A stretch of DNA of 64,000 nt. Origin: Streptomyces changanensis (GTDB lineage Bacteria > Actinomycetota > Actinomycetes > Streptomycetales > Streptomycetaceae). The notes beneath the pieces are model-generated. The model worked only from the letters and a program-made list of their open reading frames with translations. It did no database searches and was not told where the DNA came from. The stretch lies in NCBI RefSeq assembly GCF_024600715.1, contig NZ_CP102332.1, positions 2,914,001-2,978,000 of the forward strand, read 5' to 3'. The position numbers and the translations under genes are program-made. Below, one piece after another: positions 33,450-40,690 of the stretch (positions are counted from its first letter, which is position 1; each line of letters starts with the position of its first letter).

Positions 33450-34322
33450 TCAGGGCGTCGGGGCGACCTCGGAGAGGAACGGTTCGACGGCGGCGCGCCA
33501 GGCTTCGGGCTGGTCGTAGTGGAGGTAGTGGCCCGCGTCGGCGACCTCGGCGTACCGGCCGTGGGGCAGGACGCGGACCATCTCCTGCGCCTCGGCGCGG
33601 CCCAGTTCGCCGTCGGGGCCGCGCACGACCAGCGTGGGGCAGCGGACCTGGGCGAGGGTGTCCCAGTGGGCGTCGTGGACCCAGGTCTCGCGCGCGGCGA
33701 GCATCTGCCGCGGGGAGAAGACCGGCCGCCAACCGTCCGGCGACTCGCACATGACCTCGGCGAAGAAGGCGCCGCGCGCCGGGTTCGGCCGCTCGACGCG
33801 GGGGTCGTCCTCGCCGAACCACCGGCGCACGTCGGCGAGGGTCGCGAACGGCACGGGCCAGGTGCCGAACCAGCTCTCCCACTCCCGCTGTGACGCGGCG
33901 CCGAGCGCGGAGGCCCGCATGTCGCCGATGACCAGGGCCCGGACCAGGTCCGGCCGCTCCGCGGCGAGCTGCCAGGCCGTCAGGGCGCCCATGGAGTGGC
34001 CGACGAGAGCCACCGGGCCGAGGTCGAGCTGCTCGATGGCGGCGGCCGCGTCGGCGACGTACGCCTCCCGCGTGTACGGGCCGGCGGCCGGTTTGTCGCT
34101 GTGGCCGTGGCCGCGCTGGTCCAGCGCGACGGGCCGGTACTTCTCCGCCAGCCAGCGCGCCGTGTCCGCCCAGTGCGCCGCGCGGCCCATCAGCCCGTGG
34201 AGGAGTAACACGCCCTGGACGGGCTCGGCGCCGTCGTCACCCGGCCCCTTGGGCGGGTCGGCGAACTCCCAGGCGGCGAGGCGTACGCCGTCGGCTCCGG
34301 TCAGGTCGATCCGTCGCACCAT
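33450..34322 (-). CDS. Alpha/beta hydrolase
   Basis: A 290-residue alpha/beta-fold enzyme. The oxyanion strand is VLLLHGLMGRAAHW, and the nucleophile elbow VALVGHSMGALTAW has Ser about residue 114. An acid in LVVRGPDGELGRAEAQ and His in DAGHYLHYDQPEAW complete the triad. The family includes esterases, epoxide hydrolases and haloperoxidase-like enzymes; substrate unknown. ATG 34322 was chosen because AGGGGG lies 11 nt upstream (a GTG at 34334 has no room for an SD). A LexA-like palindrome (34370-34385) next to a TAGTCT -10 (34364-34369, minus strand) suggests DNA-damage control. Confidence 0.93.
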   Translation of the reverse strand: MVRRIDLTGADGVRLAAWEFADPPKGPGDDGAEPVQGVLLLHGLMGRAAHWADTARWLAEKYRPVALDQRGHGHSDKPAAGPYTREAYVADAAAAIEQLDLGPVALVGHSMGALTAWQLAAERPDLVRALVIGDMRASALGAASQREWESWFGTWPVPFATLADVRRWFGEDDPRVERPNPARGAFFAEVMCESPDGWRPVFSPRQMLAARETWVHDAHWDTLAQVRCPTLVVRGPDGELGRAEAQEMVRVLPHGRYAEVADAGHYLHYDQPEAWRAAVEPFLSEVAPTP

Positions 34323-34369
34323 CTGCCCTGGCACCCCCTTCTGTCACGTCGGCTACCCCCGTCAGACTA

Positions 34370-34385
34370 TCGAACTCATATTCGA
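34370..34385. promoter_or_regulatory. Candidate LexA (SOS) box upstream of the alpha/beta hydrolase
   Basis: TCGAACTCATATTCGA matches the actinobacterial SOS-box consensus TCGAAC-N4-GTTCGA with one change. It sits 48-63 bp before the hydrolase start and abuts its presumed -10 (TAGTCT on the minus strand), where bound LexA would block transcription. The match is visible; regulation is inferred. Confidence 0.55.
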
Positions 34386-34506
34386 GAACCGGGGTATCGG
34401 CGCCAACACCGCTCGTTCGAGTGACCCCACTCAAGGATTGGAGGGCGCTGCCGAGGGGAGATCTTCAGCGGGAGGCGGACCACTCGGGGAAAGAGGTCCG
34501 ACGGGA

Positions 34507-34537
34507 TTGACCCTGGGAGCTCGGGGCTCCGGGTCAA
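34507..34537. ncRNA. Hairpin of a possible structured intergenic RNA
   Basis: ttgaccc tg ggagc / gctcc gggtcaa forms a 12-bp stem with a 2-nt bulge and a 5-nt loop. It is 15 nt from a second perfect hairpin (34552-34579). The 551-bp gap 34323-34873 contains no credible ORF. Together the hairpins could be the 3' part of a small RNA on the plus strand or the readthrough terminator of dmdR1 on the minus strand. Confidence 0.4.
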
Positions 34538-34551
34538 CACAGGGGAGGTCG

Positions 34552-34579
34552 GGTCCCGGTGCCGCGAGGCACCGGGACC
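34552..34579. terminator. Perfect 12-bp hairpin, probable terminator
   Basis: ggtcccggtgcc-gcga-ggcaccgggacc is followed on the plus strand by ttcctcgtgtg. It would serve a plus-strand transcript from about 34390, or dmdR1 transcripts about 300 nt past the stop. It is the strongest rho-independent-type fold in this gap. Confidence 0.65.
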
Positions 34580-34873
34580 TTCCTCGTGTGTGGACGCGCG
34601 CTCCGCTGCGGACGGCTGGCGCACCGCGCTGCTCCCTCCCCGGGCCGATCACCTGCCGCAGCCAGACTGGCACGCGCGGCGCCCGCGCGGCGGCCGTTCC
34701 CCGGATCGGCCCGTTCCGCCTGGCCGGAACCGCCGGTGCCCCGCGCCGCCGACCGCCGGTGGCCCCTGCGCCGGGGGACCGCCGGGGCAGCCGGGACCGC
34801 CGGGGGCCGCCGGCGGCGAGGGCCCCGCACGCGCGCCTCGGCGAGGCCCGACGCGTGCCGGGGAACCGCGGCT

Positions 34874-35566
34874 TCAGCGCTTGGCGACGAAGACGTGCGA
34901 CGCCACGTCGGCGTCCAGCTCGGCGGCCTCGCCGCTGCTGCCGACGAGCACCCCGCCGGGTGACTCGGTCACGCTCACCACGGAGCCGGGCTGCACGCCC
35001 GCGCGCCGCAGCGTGTACATGAGCTGGGCGTCCGTCTGGATCGGCTCGCCGATCCGGCGCACCACCACGGTCTTGCCCTCGGTGCCGGCGTCCAGCTCGG
35101 AGAGGGAGACCATGTCCTCGTTGAGGTACGGGTCGCTCTCGCCCTTCTCGCCCAGCTCCTCCAGCCCCGGGATGGGGTTGCCGTACGGCGACTCCGTGGG
35201 GTGGCGCAGCAGCTCCAGGACGCGGCGCTCGACGGCCTCGCTCATCACGTGCTCCCAGCGGCACGCCTCGGCGTGGACCTGCTCCCACTCCAGGCCGATC
35301 ACGTCGACGAGGAGGCACTCGGCGAGCCGGTGCTTGCGCATCACGCGCGTCGCCAGCCGGCGGCCCTCCTCCGTCAGCTCCAGGTGGCGGTCGCCGGCCA
35401 CCGTCACCAGGCCGTCACGCTCCATCCTGGCCACCGTCTGGCTGACCGTCGGGCCGCTCTGGTCGAGCCGCTCGGCGATACGGGCGCGCATGGGCACCAC
35501 ACCTTCCTCCTCCAGCTCGAGGATGGTGCGGAGATACATCTCCGTGGTGTCGATCAGTCCGGACAT
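34874..35566 (-). CDS. dmdR1: DmdR1, iron-dependent repressor (DtxR/IdeR family)
   Basis: A 230-residue iron-sensing repressor controlling siderophore and iron-uptake genes. It has a winged HTH (1-73, MRARIAERLDQSGPTVSQTV), a dimer/metal domain (74-140) and an SH3-like domain (about 150-230). All DtxR metal ligands fall at the same residue numbers: Met10, Cys102, Glu105, His106 (site 2) and His79, Glu83, His98 (site 1). The ATG is at 35566; the upstream open frame is non-coding. In S. coelicolor the orthologue is overlapped by an antiparallel ORF, adm; a plus-strand open frame also crosses this gene here. No iron box was recognised in its own promoter. Confidence 0.95.
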   Translation of the reverse strand: MSGLIDTTEMYLRTILELEEEGVVPMRARIAERLDQSGPTVSQTVARMERDGLVTVAGDRHLELTEEGRRLATRVMRKHRLAECLLVDVIGLEWEQVHAEACRWEHVMSEAVERRVLELLRHPTESPYGNPIPGLEELGEKGESDPYLNEDMVSLSELDAGTEGKTVVVRRIGEPIQTDAQLMYTLRRAGVQPGSVVSVTESPGGVLVGSSGEAAELDADVASHVFVAKR

Positions 35567-35730
35567 ACGTGCCCCTCGGTGCGTGACATTCAACCTGCGC
35601 GGCCCCGTCTCCATTGTTGCCCATCCCGTCGGCAACCGTGCCGCCCCGGACGGGGCGGCGGCCCGCGGCCGTATTGACAGGGGAATGGTCCAGACCGCAC
35701 CGTGATCCGCGACACGACGAGAGGAAGGCC

Positions 35731-36492
35731 ATGTCGATGGGCGACAGCACACTGGCCGGTCAGTTCTTCGACGCCGCGATCGGGCTGCTGCGGCGGGTCA
35801 GGGACGAGGAGTCCGGTCACATCGCCGCCGCGGGCGCCGCCGTCGCCGGGGCGGTCGCCGCGGGGGGCCGCCTCTTCGCCTTCGGGGCCGGGCACTCCTC
35901 GCTCGCCGCGCAGGACGTCGTCTATCGCGCGGGGGGCCTCGCGGTGATGAACCTGCTCGCCGTACCGGGCGCGGTCGGCGTCGACGTCACGCCCGCCACC
36001 CTCGGCTCGGCGCTGGAGCGCGTGGACGGCCTGGCCGCCGCGGTCCTCGACGCGTCCCCGGCGCGGGCGGGCGACGTCCTGTTCGTCGTCTCGCTGTCCG
36101 GGCGCAACGCCCTGCCCGTCGAGATGGCCTCGCACGCGCGCGCCCTCGGCCTGACGGTCGTCGGCGTCACCTCCGTGGCGTACGCGAAGGAGACGACGTC
36201 CCGGCACCGCTCGGGCACCTTCCTCAAGGACCACTGCGACGTCGTCCTCGACTCGAAGATCGCGGTCGGGGACGCCGAACTGGCCCTGGACGGCGTCGCC
36301 GCGCCCTTCGGGCCCGCCTCCACCGTCGTGACCAGCGCCCTGATGCAGGCCGTGATGGCCGCGGCCGCCGAGGAGCTGGTCCGCCGGGGCGTCGAGCCGC
36401 CGCTGCTGCGCTCGGGCAACGTCGACGGCGGGCACGAGTGGAACGTCCGCGTGATGGACGAGTACGCGGACCGGATCTTCTACCGCCGGTAG
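35731..36492 (+). CDS. SIS-domain protein (UPF0309, SCO4393-like)
   Basis: A 253-residue sugar isomerase-type protein. An N-terminal helix (LAGQFFDAAIGLLRRVRDEE) is followed by the SIS core, with the phosphosugar-binding GRLFAFGAGHSS and VLFVVSLSGRNALPVEMASHARALGLTVVGVTS. Late motifs are LKDHCDVVLDSKI and SAAEE-like helices. SIS domains bind phospho-sugars as isomerases or regulators; UPF0309 members are thought to act on aminosugar phosphates, without proof. The ATG follows GAGGAAGG. TTGACA at 35674-35679 could be its -35, though the -10 is unclear. It is divergent from dmdR1. Confidence 0.9.
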   Translation: MSMGDSTLAGQFFDAAIGLLRRVRDEESGHIAAAGAAVAGAVAAGGRLFAFGAGHSSLAAQDVVYRAGGLAVMNLLAVPGAVGVDVTPATLGSALERVDGLAAAVLDASPARAGDVLFVVSLSGRNALPVEMASHARALGLTVVGVTSVAYAKETTSRHRSGTFLKDHCDVVLDSKIAVGDAELALDGVAAPFGPASTVVTSALMQAVMAAAAEELVRRGVEPPLLRSGNVDGGHEWNVRVMDEYADRIFYRR

Positions 36493-36524
36493 GGCGGGAC
36501 GGAGGGCCCCGCAGGTACGCGCCG

Positions 36525-37919
36525 TCAGTCGGGGTGGGCCAGGTCGAGGGAGGCCGCCACGCGGACGGCGACGCTCTCCGCGTAGCTGACGTCCGGACGC
36601 TCGAAGGGCGGTCTGCTGCCGGAGCGCAGGAACGTCACCACGCCCAGCGTGCGGCCCCGGCTGCGCAGGACGGCGCAGAGCGCGTGGGCGGTACCGGGCG
36701 GCCAGTGCCGCTCCGCCGCCCACGACCGCGACGGGCCCCCGCGGCGCCCCGTCGCACCCTGCCCCGTCGGCCCCGCCGCCCCGGGCGGTCCGCCCGGCCC
36801 CGGTCCGGGCGGTGCCGCCGGCCACGTGCTGGCCCGTACCGTGGCCGCCCGGTCGAGCGCCCGCAGCGCCGGGTGCCCGGCGGCGTACGGCACGGGCAGG
36901 CCCGCGCCCGGGACGCGCGCGACCGGGCCGGGCGCCTCGGCGGGGGTGGCCGCCGTCCGGACCAGGCGGGTGCCGTCGTCCCGGGCGACGTCCAGGAGCG
37001 CGTCGTCGGCGAACCCGGCGAGCGCGAAGTCCAGGTAGACGGTGGCGGCCTCCATGGGGTCCTCGCACTCCGCCGCCGCGGCGCCCGCCCGGTGCAGCTG
37101 GCTCGCCCGGAACCGCATCCGGTCGGCGTCCTGCTCGGCCTGGCGCGCCTCCGTCACGTCCTCGAACAGCCACGCCACGCCGAGCGGTGCCGGGTCGCGC
37201 GCCAGGGGCGAGGCGAGCCGCAGGAACGCGCTGCGCCAGCAGCGGCGCCGCTCCCCGTCCGGGGTGCGGACCGTCGCCCACAGCTCGGTGGGCGCCTCGG
37301 GGCCGCCCTGCGCCAGGACGTGTTCCAGCGCCGCCTCCAGTTGGTCGGCGCCCTGCAGGACGGCGTCCCCGAGCGGGCGGCCCAGCAGCGCCGTGCGGGA
37401 CGCGCCGAGGGCGTGCGCCGCCGGGCCGTTGACGACGGCGGGGCGCAGGTCCGCGTCGACCACGACGACGGCGCACGGCGCGTCGCCGAACAGGGCGTCG
37501 CTCAGGGCGACGGAGCGTTCGAAGTCGAGCTGCGCGTGGACCTCGCCGAAGGCGCAGTACACCCCGGCCGGGCTGCCGTCGGCGCCGCGCACGCCCGCCG
37601 CCTGGGTCCGTACGAGGACCCGGCCGCCGTCCTTGCGGAGCAGCGGGAACTCGTGGAGCCGGCGGCCGGGGCCGGCCATGGCGCCCGCCAGCCGGGCCTC
37701 GATGCCGGCGGCGTCGGCGGGCCGCGCGGCCCAGCCGCCCAGGCCGCGGCGCCCGACCGCCTCCTCCGCGGGCCAGCCGAGGAGCCGCTCGGCCTCGCGG
37801 TTCCAGTGGGTGACCACCCCGTCCGCGTCGAACGCGCACAGCGCGGTGTCCATCCCGTCCAGCAGCGCGCTGAGCAGATCACCGTCCGCCCGCGCCGTAC
37901 CGCTCCTGGACGCACTCAT
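36525..37919 (-). CDS. PAS-PAS-GAF sensor protein without output domain
   Basis: A 464-residue cytoplasmic sensor. PAS 1 (about 17-130) has ALLDGMDTALCAFDADGVVTHWN and GWPAEEAVGR. PAS 2 (about 140-265) has FGDAPCAVVVVDADLRPAVVNG and the PAC-like AWLFEDVTEARQAEQDADRMR. A GAF-like module (about 280-460) contains a Pro/Gly-rich insert (about 370-400). Streptomyces relatives often end in a PP2C (SpoIIE) phosphatase; that domain is absent and the protein ends at ASLDLAHPD, so it needs a partner. The ATG at 37919 has AGGGGGTG upstream. It is divergent from the small RNA/micropeptide locus at 38.05 kb. Confidence 0.85.
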   Translation of the reverse strand: MSASRSGTARADGDLLSALLDGMDTALCAFDADGVVTHWNREAERLLGWPAEEAVGRRGLGGWAARPADAAGIEARLAGAMAGPGRRLHEFPLLRKDGGRVLVRTQAAGVRGADGSPAGVYCAFGEVHAQLDFERSVALSDALFGDAPCAVVVVDADLRPAVVNGPAAHALGASRTALLGRPLGDAVLQGADQLEAALEHVLAQGGPEAPTELWATVRTPDGERRRCWRSAFLRLASPLARDPAPLGVAWLFEDVTEARQAEQDADRMRFRASQLHRAGAAAAECEDPMEAATVYLDFALAGFADDALLDVARDDGTRLVRTAATPAEAPGPVARVPGAGLPVPYAAGHPALRALDRAATVRASTWPAAPPGPGPGGPPGAAGPTGQGATGRRGGPSRSWAAERHWPPGTAHALCAVLRSRGRTLGVVTFLRSGSRPPFERPDVSYAESVAVRVAASLDLAHPD

Positions 37920-38025
37920 CCCGGCACCCCCTGCAGGACGTGGACGTTGGCGCACGTGCAGCGGCACGTGCCAGGCCATTCAACCTCGAACGTGACCCAC
38001 GACACACGGGGTTCGCGAAATTCGG

Positions 38026-38054
38026 TTGAGCGGGGCGTGGGGCGTTCCTAGGGT
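38026..38054 (+). promoter_or_regulatory. Strong housekeeping-type promoter of the micropeptide/sRNA locus
   Basis: TTGAGC (38026-38031), a 17-bp spacer, and TAGGGT (38049-38054) give one of the best sigma-HrdB-like promoters in the window. The transcript should start near 38060, about 25 nt before the GTG of the 12-codon ORF. Confidence 0.7.
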
Positions 38055-38086
38055 GTGGAGCACACGAGAGAGGAGGTGATCCGGAA

Positions 38087-38125
38087 GTGATTTCTTTTCG
38101 GATGCGTGAGGTGACTGCGGGCTGA
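38087..38125 (+). CDS. 12-residue micropeptide/leader ORF with extreme Shine-Dalgarno
   Basis: GTG-ATT-TCT-TTT-CGG-ATG-CGT-GAG-GTG-ACT-GCG-GGC-TGA encodes MISFRMREVTAG. AGGAGGTGATCC (38071-38082) is complementary to 12 consecutive nt of the 16S rRNA 3' end, far longer than usual, at 10 nt from the GTG. A TTGAGC-17-TAGGGT promoter lies just upstream, and a 13-bp hairpin begins on the stop codon's last base. The set looks like a translated leader that controls folding of the RNA behind it. I do not recognise the peptide. No gene follows on this strand for 1.2 kb, so classic attenuation of a downstream operon is unlikely. Confidence 0.6.
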   Translation: MISFRMREVTAG

Positions 38126-38152
38126 GGCCTGTCGTCACATGACGGCAGGCCT
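38125..38152 (+). terminator. 13-bp hairpin A (attenuator/terminator-like)
   Basis: aggcctgtcgtca pairs with tgacggcaggcct (one G-U pair) around a tiny loop. Its 3' arm overlaps an alternative stem B, cggcagg-cct-cctgccg (38143-38159), so A and B exclude each other. Ribosome position at the preceding stop codon would decide which forms. Confidence 0.65.
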
Positions 38153-38177
38153 CCTGCCGTACATCCAGCAGTCACCG

Positions 38178-38244
38178 GCCCGCGGGCTCGTCGGCACATC
38201 CGGCCGACCTCTCTTGCCAGCAGGAGAGAGCAGAGCCCGCGGGC
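38178..38244 (+). ncRNA. Three-way-junction RNA fold
   Basis: Outer stem gcccgcgggctc (38178-38189) pairs perfectly with gagcccgcgggc (38233-38244). Inside are two hairpins: gtcgg/ccgac (38190-38194 with 38204-38208) and ctctct/agagag (38209-38214 with 38225-38230). Three helices with almost no unpaired bases at the junction are unlikely by chance and suggest a selected RNA, downstream of the micropeptide ORF in the same transcript. Confidence 0.55.
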
Positions 38245-38249
38245 TTCTG

Positions 38250-38340
38250 CGTGCCCGGGGCCCCTCTGCCTGCCCGGGGCCTTTGCCCGTCCGGGGCCTT
38301 TGCCTGTCCGGGGCTGCCGTGCCCGGGCCGTTTCGTGTCC
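38250..38340. repeat. ~17-bp tandem repeat (cccggggcctttgcc)
   Basis: Units tgcccggggcctttgcc, cgtccggggcctttgcc and tgtccggggctgccg follow one another with period about 17 bp. They lie between the structured RNA and pdxH. The remaining DNA to 38409 is plain GC-rich spacer. Confidence 0.7.
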
Positions 38341-38409
38341 CCGACGCCGGAAGCCCCCCTCCGGCTCCCGGTCCCGGCACGGGACCGGGGCCGAGGCCGG
38401 GACAGCGCG

Positions 38410-39099
38410 CTACGGCGCCAGGCGTTCCACGTGCCAGGAGCCGGTGGGGGTGCGGGTGTAGCGGAGGCGGTCGTGGAGGCGGTTCTCGTGGCCCTGCCAG
38501 AACTCGACCGCCTCGGGCGCGACCAGGTAGCCGCCCCAGTGCGGTGGTACCGGCACCTCCTCGCCCTCCGGGTAGCGGGCCGCCAGTTCCTCGTAACGGG
38601 CGAGGAGTTCGTCGCGCGAGGCGATGACGGACGACTGCGCGCTGGCCCAGGCGCCGAGCCGGGAGCCGTGCGGGCGGCTGCGGAAGTAGGCGGCGGTCTC
38701 CTCCCGGTCCACGCGGGTCGCGGTGCCCGTGACGATGACCTGGCGGGCGACGGGGTGCCAGGGAAACAGCAGGGAGACGTGCGGGTTGGCGGCCAGCTCG
38801 CCGCCCTTGCGGGACTCGTGGTTGGTGTAGAAGACGAAGCCGCGCTCGTCGTAGTGCTTGAGCAGCACCGTGCGGGCGGACGGGCGGCCGTCGGGGGTGG
38901 CGGTCGCCACGACCATGGCGTTCGGCTCGCGGATCCCGTCGCTGTCGGCCGCGTCCTTGAACCAGCGCGCGAACTGTTCCATGGGGTGGGCGGCGAGGTC
39001 CCGCTCCGCGAGCACGGAGGTGTGGTACTGCTCGCGCATCGGGGCCGGGTCGGGAGCCGGGTCCAGGGCGGGATCGAGGGCGTCGGTCACGGCGCCCAT
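38410..39099 (-). CDS. pdxH: Pyridoxamine 5'-phosphate oxidase
   Basis: A 229-residue FMN enzyme making pyridoxal phosphate from PNP/PMP, the last step of vitamin B6 salvage. The family order is complete: [57 protein letters not shown] (FMN contacts), [19 protein letters not shown], and the C-terminal [27 protein letters not shown]...W-x-x-x-RLAP that binds substrate. The ATG at 39099 gives a short Asp/Pro-repeat leader ([12 protein letters not shown]). It is divergent from citrate synthase. A second PNPOx-fold gene is at 11275-11937. Confidence 0.96.
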   Translation of the reverse strand: MGAVTDALDPALDPAPDPAPMREQYHTSVLAERDLAAHPMEQFARWFKDAADSDGIREPNAMVVATATPDGRPSARTVLLKHYDERGFVFYTNHESRKGGELAANPHVSLLFPWHPVARQVIVTGTATRVDREETAAYFRSRPHGSRLGAWASAQSSVIASRDELLARYEELAARYPEGEEVPVPPHWGGYLVAPEAVEFWQGHENRLHDRLRYTRTPTGSWHVERLAP

Positions 39100-39341
39100 C
39101 CTGCCGCAGGGCCCGTCCCTGGAGTAGCGCCCCCGGCCTCCGGAGGGCCGGGCGGGGCGTCCGGTCGGTCCCGGGGCGCGGCTGCCGACGCAGTCTGCCC
39201 CGCTCGCCGGGCGTCCAACCCCGGCGCCCGGTTCGGCGGAGTGTGCCTGATGTCACGCTTCCCCGCATCGGGGGAACCCGACAGACTCGTCGGCTGGGTC
39301 ACTGTTCCTTCCACACACACGTCACCACGAGGAGCCGCCAG

Positions 39342-40442
39342 ATGTCCGACTTCGTACCCGGGCTCGAGGGAGTCGTCGCGTTCGAGACGGAGATCGCCGA
39401 ACCGGACAAGGAGGGCGGCGCCCTCCGGTACCGCGGCGTCGACATCGAGGACCTGGTGGGTCACGTCTCCTTCGGGAACGTGTGGGGCCTGCTGGTCGAC
39501 GGCGCGTTCAACCCCGGCCTGCCGCCGGCCGAGCCGTTCCCGATCCCGGTGCACTCGGGCGACATCCGCGTGGACGTGCAGTCCGCGCTGGCGATGCTCG
39601 CGCCGGTGTGGGGCCTGAAGCCGCTGCTCGACATCGACGAGCAGCAGGCCCGCGACGACCTGGCGCGGGCGGCGGTCATGGCGTTGTCGTACGTCGCGCA
39701 GAGCGCGCGCGGGCAGGGCCTGCCGATGGTGCCGCAGAGCGAGATCGACAAGGCGCGGTCGGTGGTCGAGCGGTTCATGATCCGCTGGCGCGGCGAGCCG
39801 GACCCGAAGCACGTCAAGGCCGTCGACGCGTACTGGACGTCGGCCGCCGAGCACGGCATGAACGCCTCCACGTTCACCGCCCGCGTCATCGCGTCGACCG
39901 GCGCGGACGTCGCCGCGGCGCTGTCGGGCGCGGTGGGCGCCATGTCCGGCCCGCTGCACGGCGGCGCGCCCTCGCGCGTCCTCGGCATGATCGAGGAGAT
40001 CGAGCGGACGGGCGACGCGGTCGCGTACGTGAAGCGGGCCCTCGACAAGGGCGAGCGGCTGATGGGCTTCGGCCACCGCGTGTACCGCGCCGAGGACCCG
40101 CGCGCCCGGGTGCTGCGGCGCACGGCCCGCGAGCTGGCGGCGCCCCGCTTCGAGGTGGCCGAGGCGCTGGAGAAGGCGGCGCTGGAGGAGCTGCACAACC
40201 GCCGTCCGGACCGCGTGCTGGCGACGAACGTCGAGTTCTGGGCGGCGATCGTGCTGGACTTCGCGGAGGTGCCGGCGCACATGTTCACGTCGATGTTCAC
40301 CTGCGCCCGCACCGCCGGGTGGTCGGCGCACATCCTGGAGCAGAAGCGCACGGGCCGCCTGGTCCGCCCGTCGGCCCGGTACGTCGGGCCCGGCTCGCGC
40401 GACCCGCGGGAGGTCGCCGGTTACGAGGACATCGCGGAGTAG
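39342..40442 (+). CDS. Citrate synthase (citrate synthase 2 type)
   Basis: A 366-residue enzyme condensing acetyl-CoA and oxaloacetate at the entry of the TCA cycle, or a 2-methylcitrate-synthase-like variant. It is the short form without the N-terminal lid of the hexameric type. Catalytic histidines lie in GPLHGGAPS (about residue 205) and [14 protein letters not shown] (about 245). The catalytic Asp region is [23 protein letters not shown], and CoA/citrate contacts include the WSAHILEQ end. The ATG has GAGGAG upstream. A 12-bp terminator hairpin follows the gene (40487-40515). Another citrate synthase is expected elsewhere on the chromosome. Confidence 0.95.
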   Translation: MSDFVPGLEGVVAFETEIAEPDKEGGALRYRGVDIEDLVGHVSFGNVWGLLVDGAFNPGLPPAEPFPIPVHSGDIRVDVQSALAMLAPVWGLKPLLDIDEQQARDDLARAAVMALSYVAQSARGQGLPMVPQSEIDKARSVVERFMIRWRGEPDPKHVKAVDAYWTSAAEHGMNASTFTARVIASTGADVAAALSGAVGAMSGPLHGGAPSRVLGMIEEIERTGDAVAYVKRALDKGERLMGFGHRVYRAEDPRARVLRRTARELAAPRFEVAEALEKAALEELHNRRPDRVLATNVEFWAAIVLDFAEVPAHMFTSMFTCARTAGWSAHILEQKRTGRLVRPSARYVGPGSRDPREVAGYEDIAE

Positions 40443-40486
40443 TCCGCGCCCGGCGCCCGGACCCGGCGCCGCGGTGCGACCCGCCG

Positions 40487-40515
40487 GCCCCGCCGCCCCT
40501 CGTGGGTGGCGGGGC
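40487..40515 (+). terminator. Terminator after citrate synthase
   Basis: gccccgccgccc-ctcgt-gggtggcggggc is a 12-bp stem (one G-U) with a 5-nt loop, followed by ttcggc, 45 nt past the stop codon. Confidence 0.7.
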
Positions 40516-40608
40516 TTCGGCGTTCCCGGGGGCTTGCGGTGCTTCCCGGGGGCCGCGCGGCGTTCCCGGGGAGGGGGACGGGCGGTGCCGGCCGTCGCCG
40601 CTATTTAA

Positions 40609-40626
40609 AAGCAATCATGCTTGCTT
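40609..40626. promoter_or_regulatory. Palindromic operator before the acyl-CoA catabolic operon
   Basis: AAGCAA-TCATGC-TTGCTT is a perfect 6+6 bp inverted repeat within an island of AT-rich sequence (ctatttaaaagcaatcatgc). It lies 65-82 bp before the first gene of the operon that ends in a TetR gene (49012-49587). It is the natural candidate for that repressor's binding site. No second copy was noticed in the window. Confidence 0.65.
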
Positions 40627-40690
40627 GTTTCTCTGGGCGCTGTCATGCTCCCGGGACACACCGCCGTGTCCCGACCCGAGGGAGCGCACC

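Noticed and set aside
38071..38082. AGGAGGTGATCC as a fragment of an antisense rRNA gene
   Set aside because: Complementarity to 16S stops after 12 nt, and the surrounding bases do not match rRNA. It fits a Shine-Dalgarno sequence.
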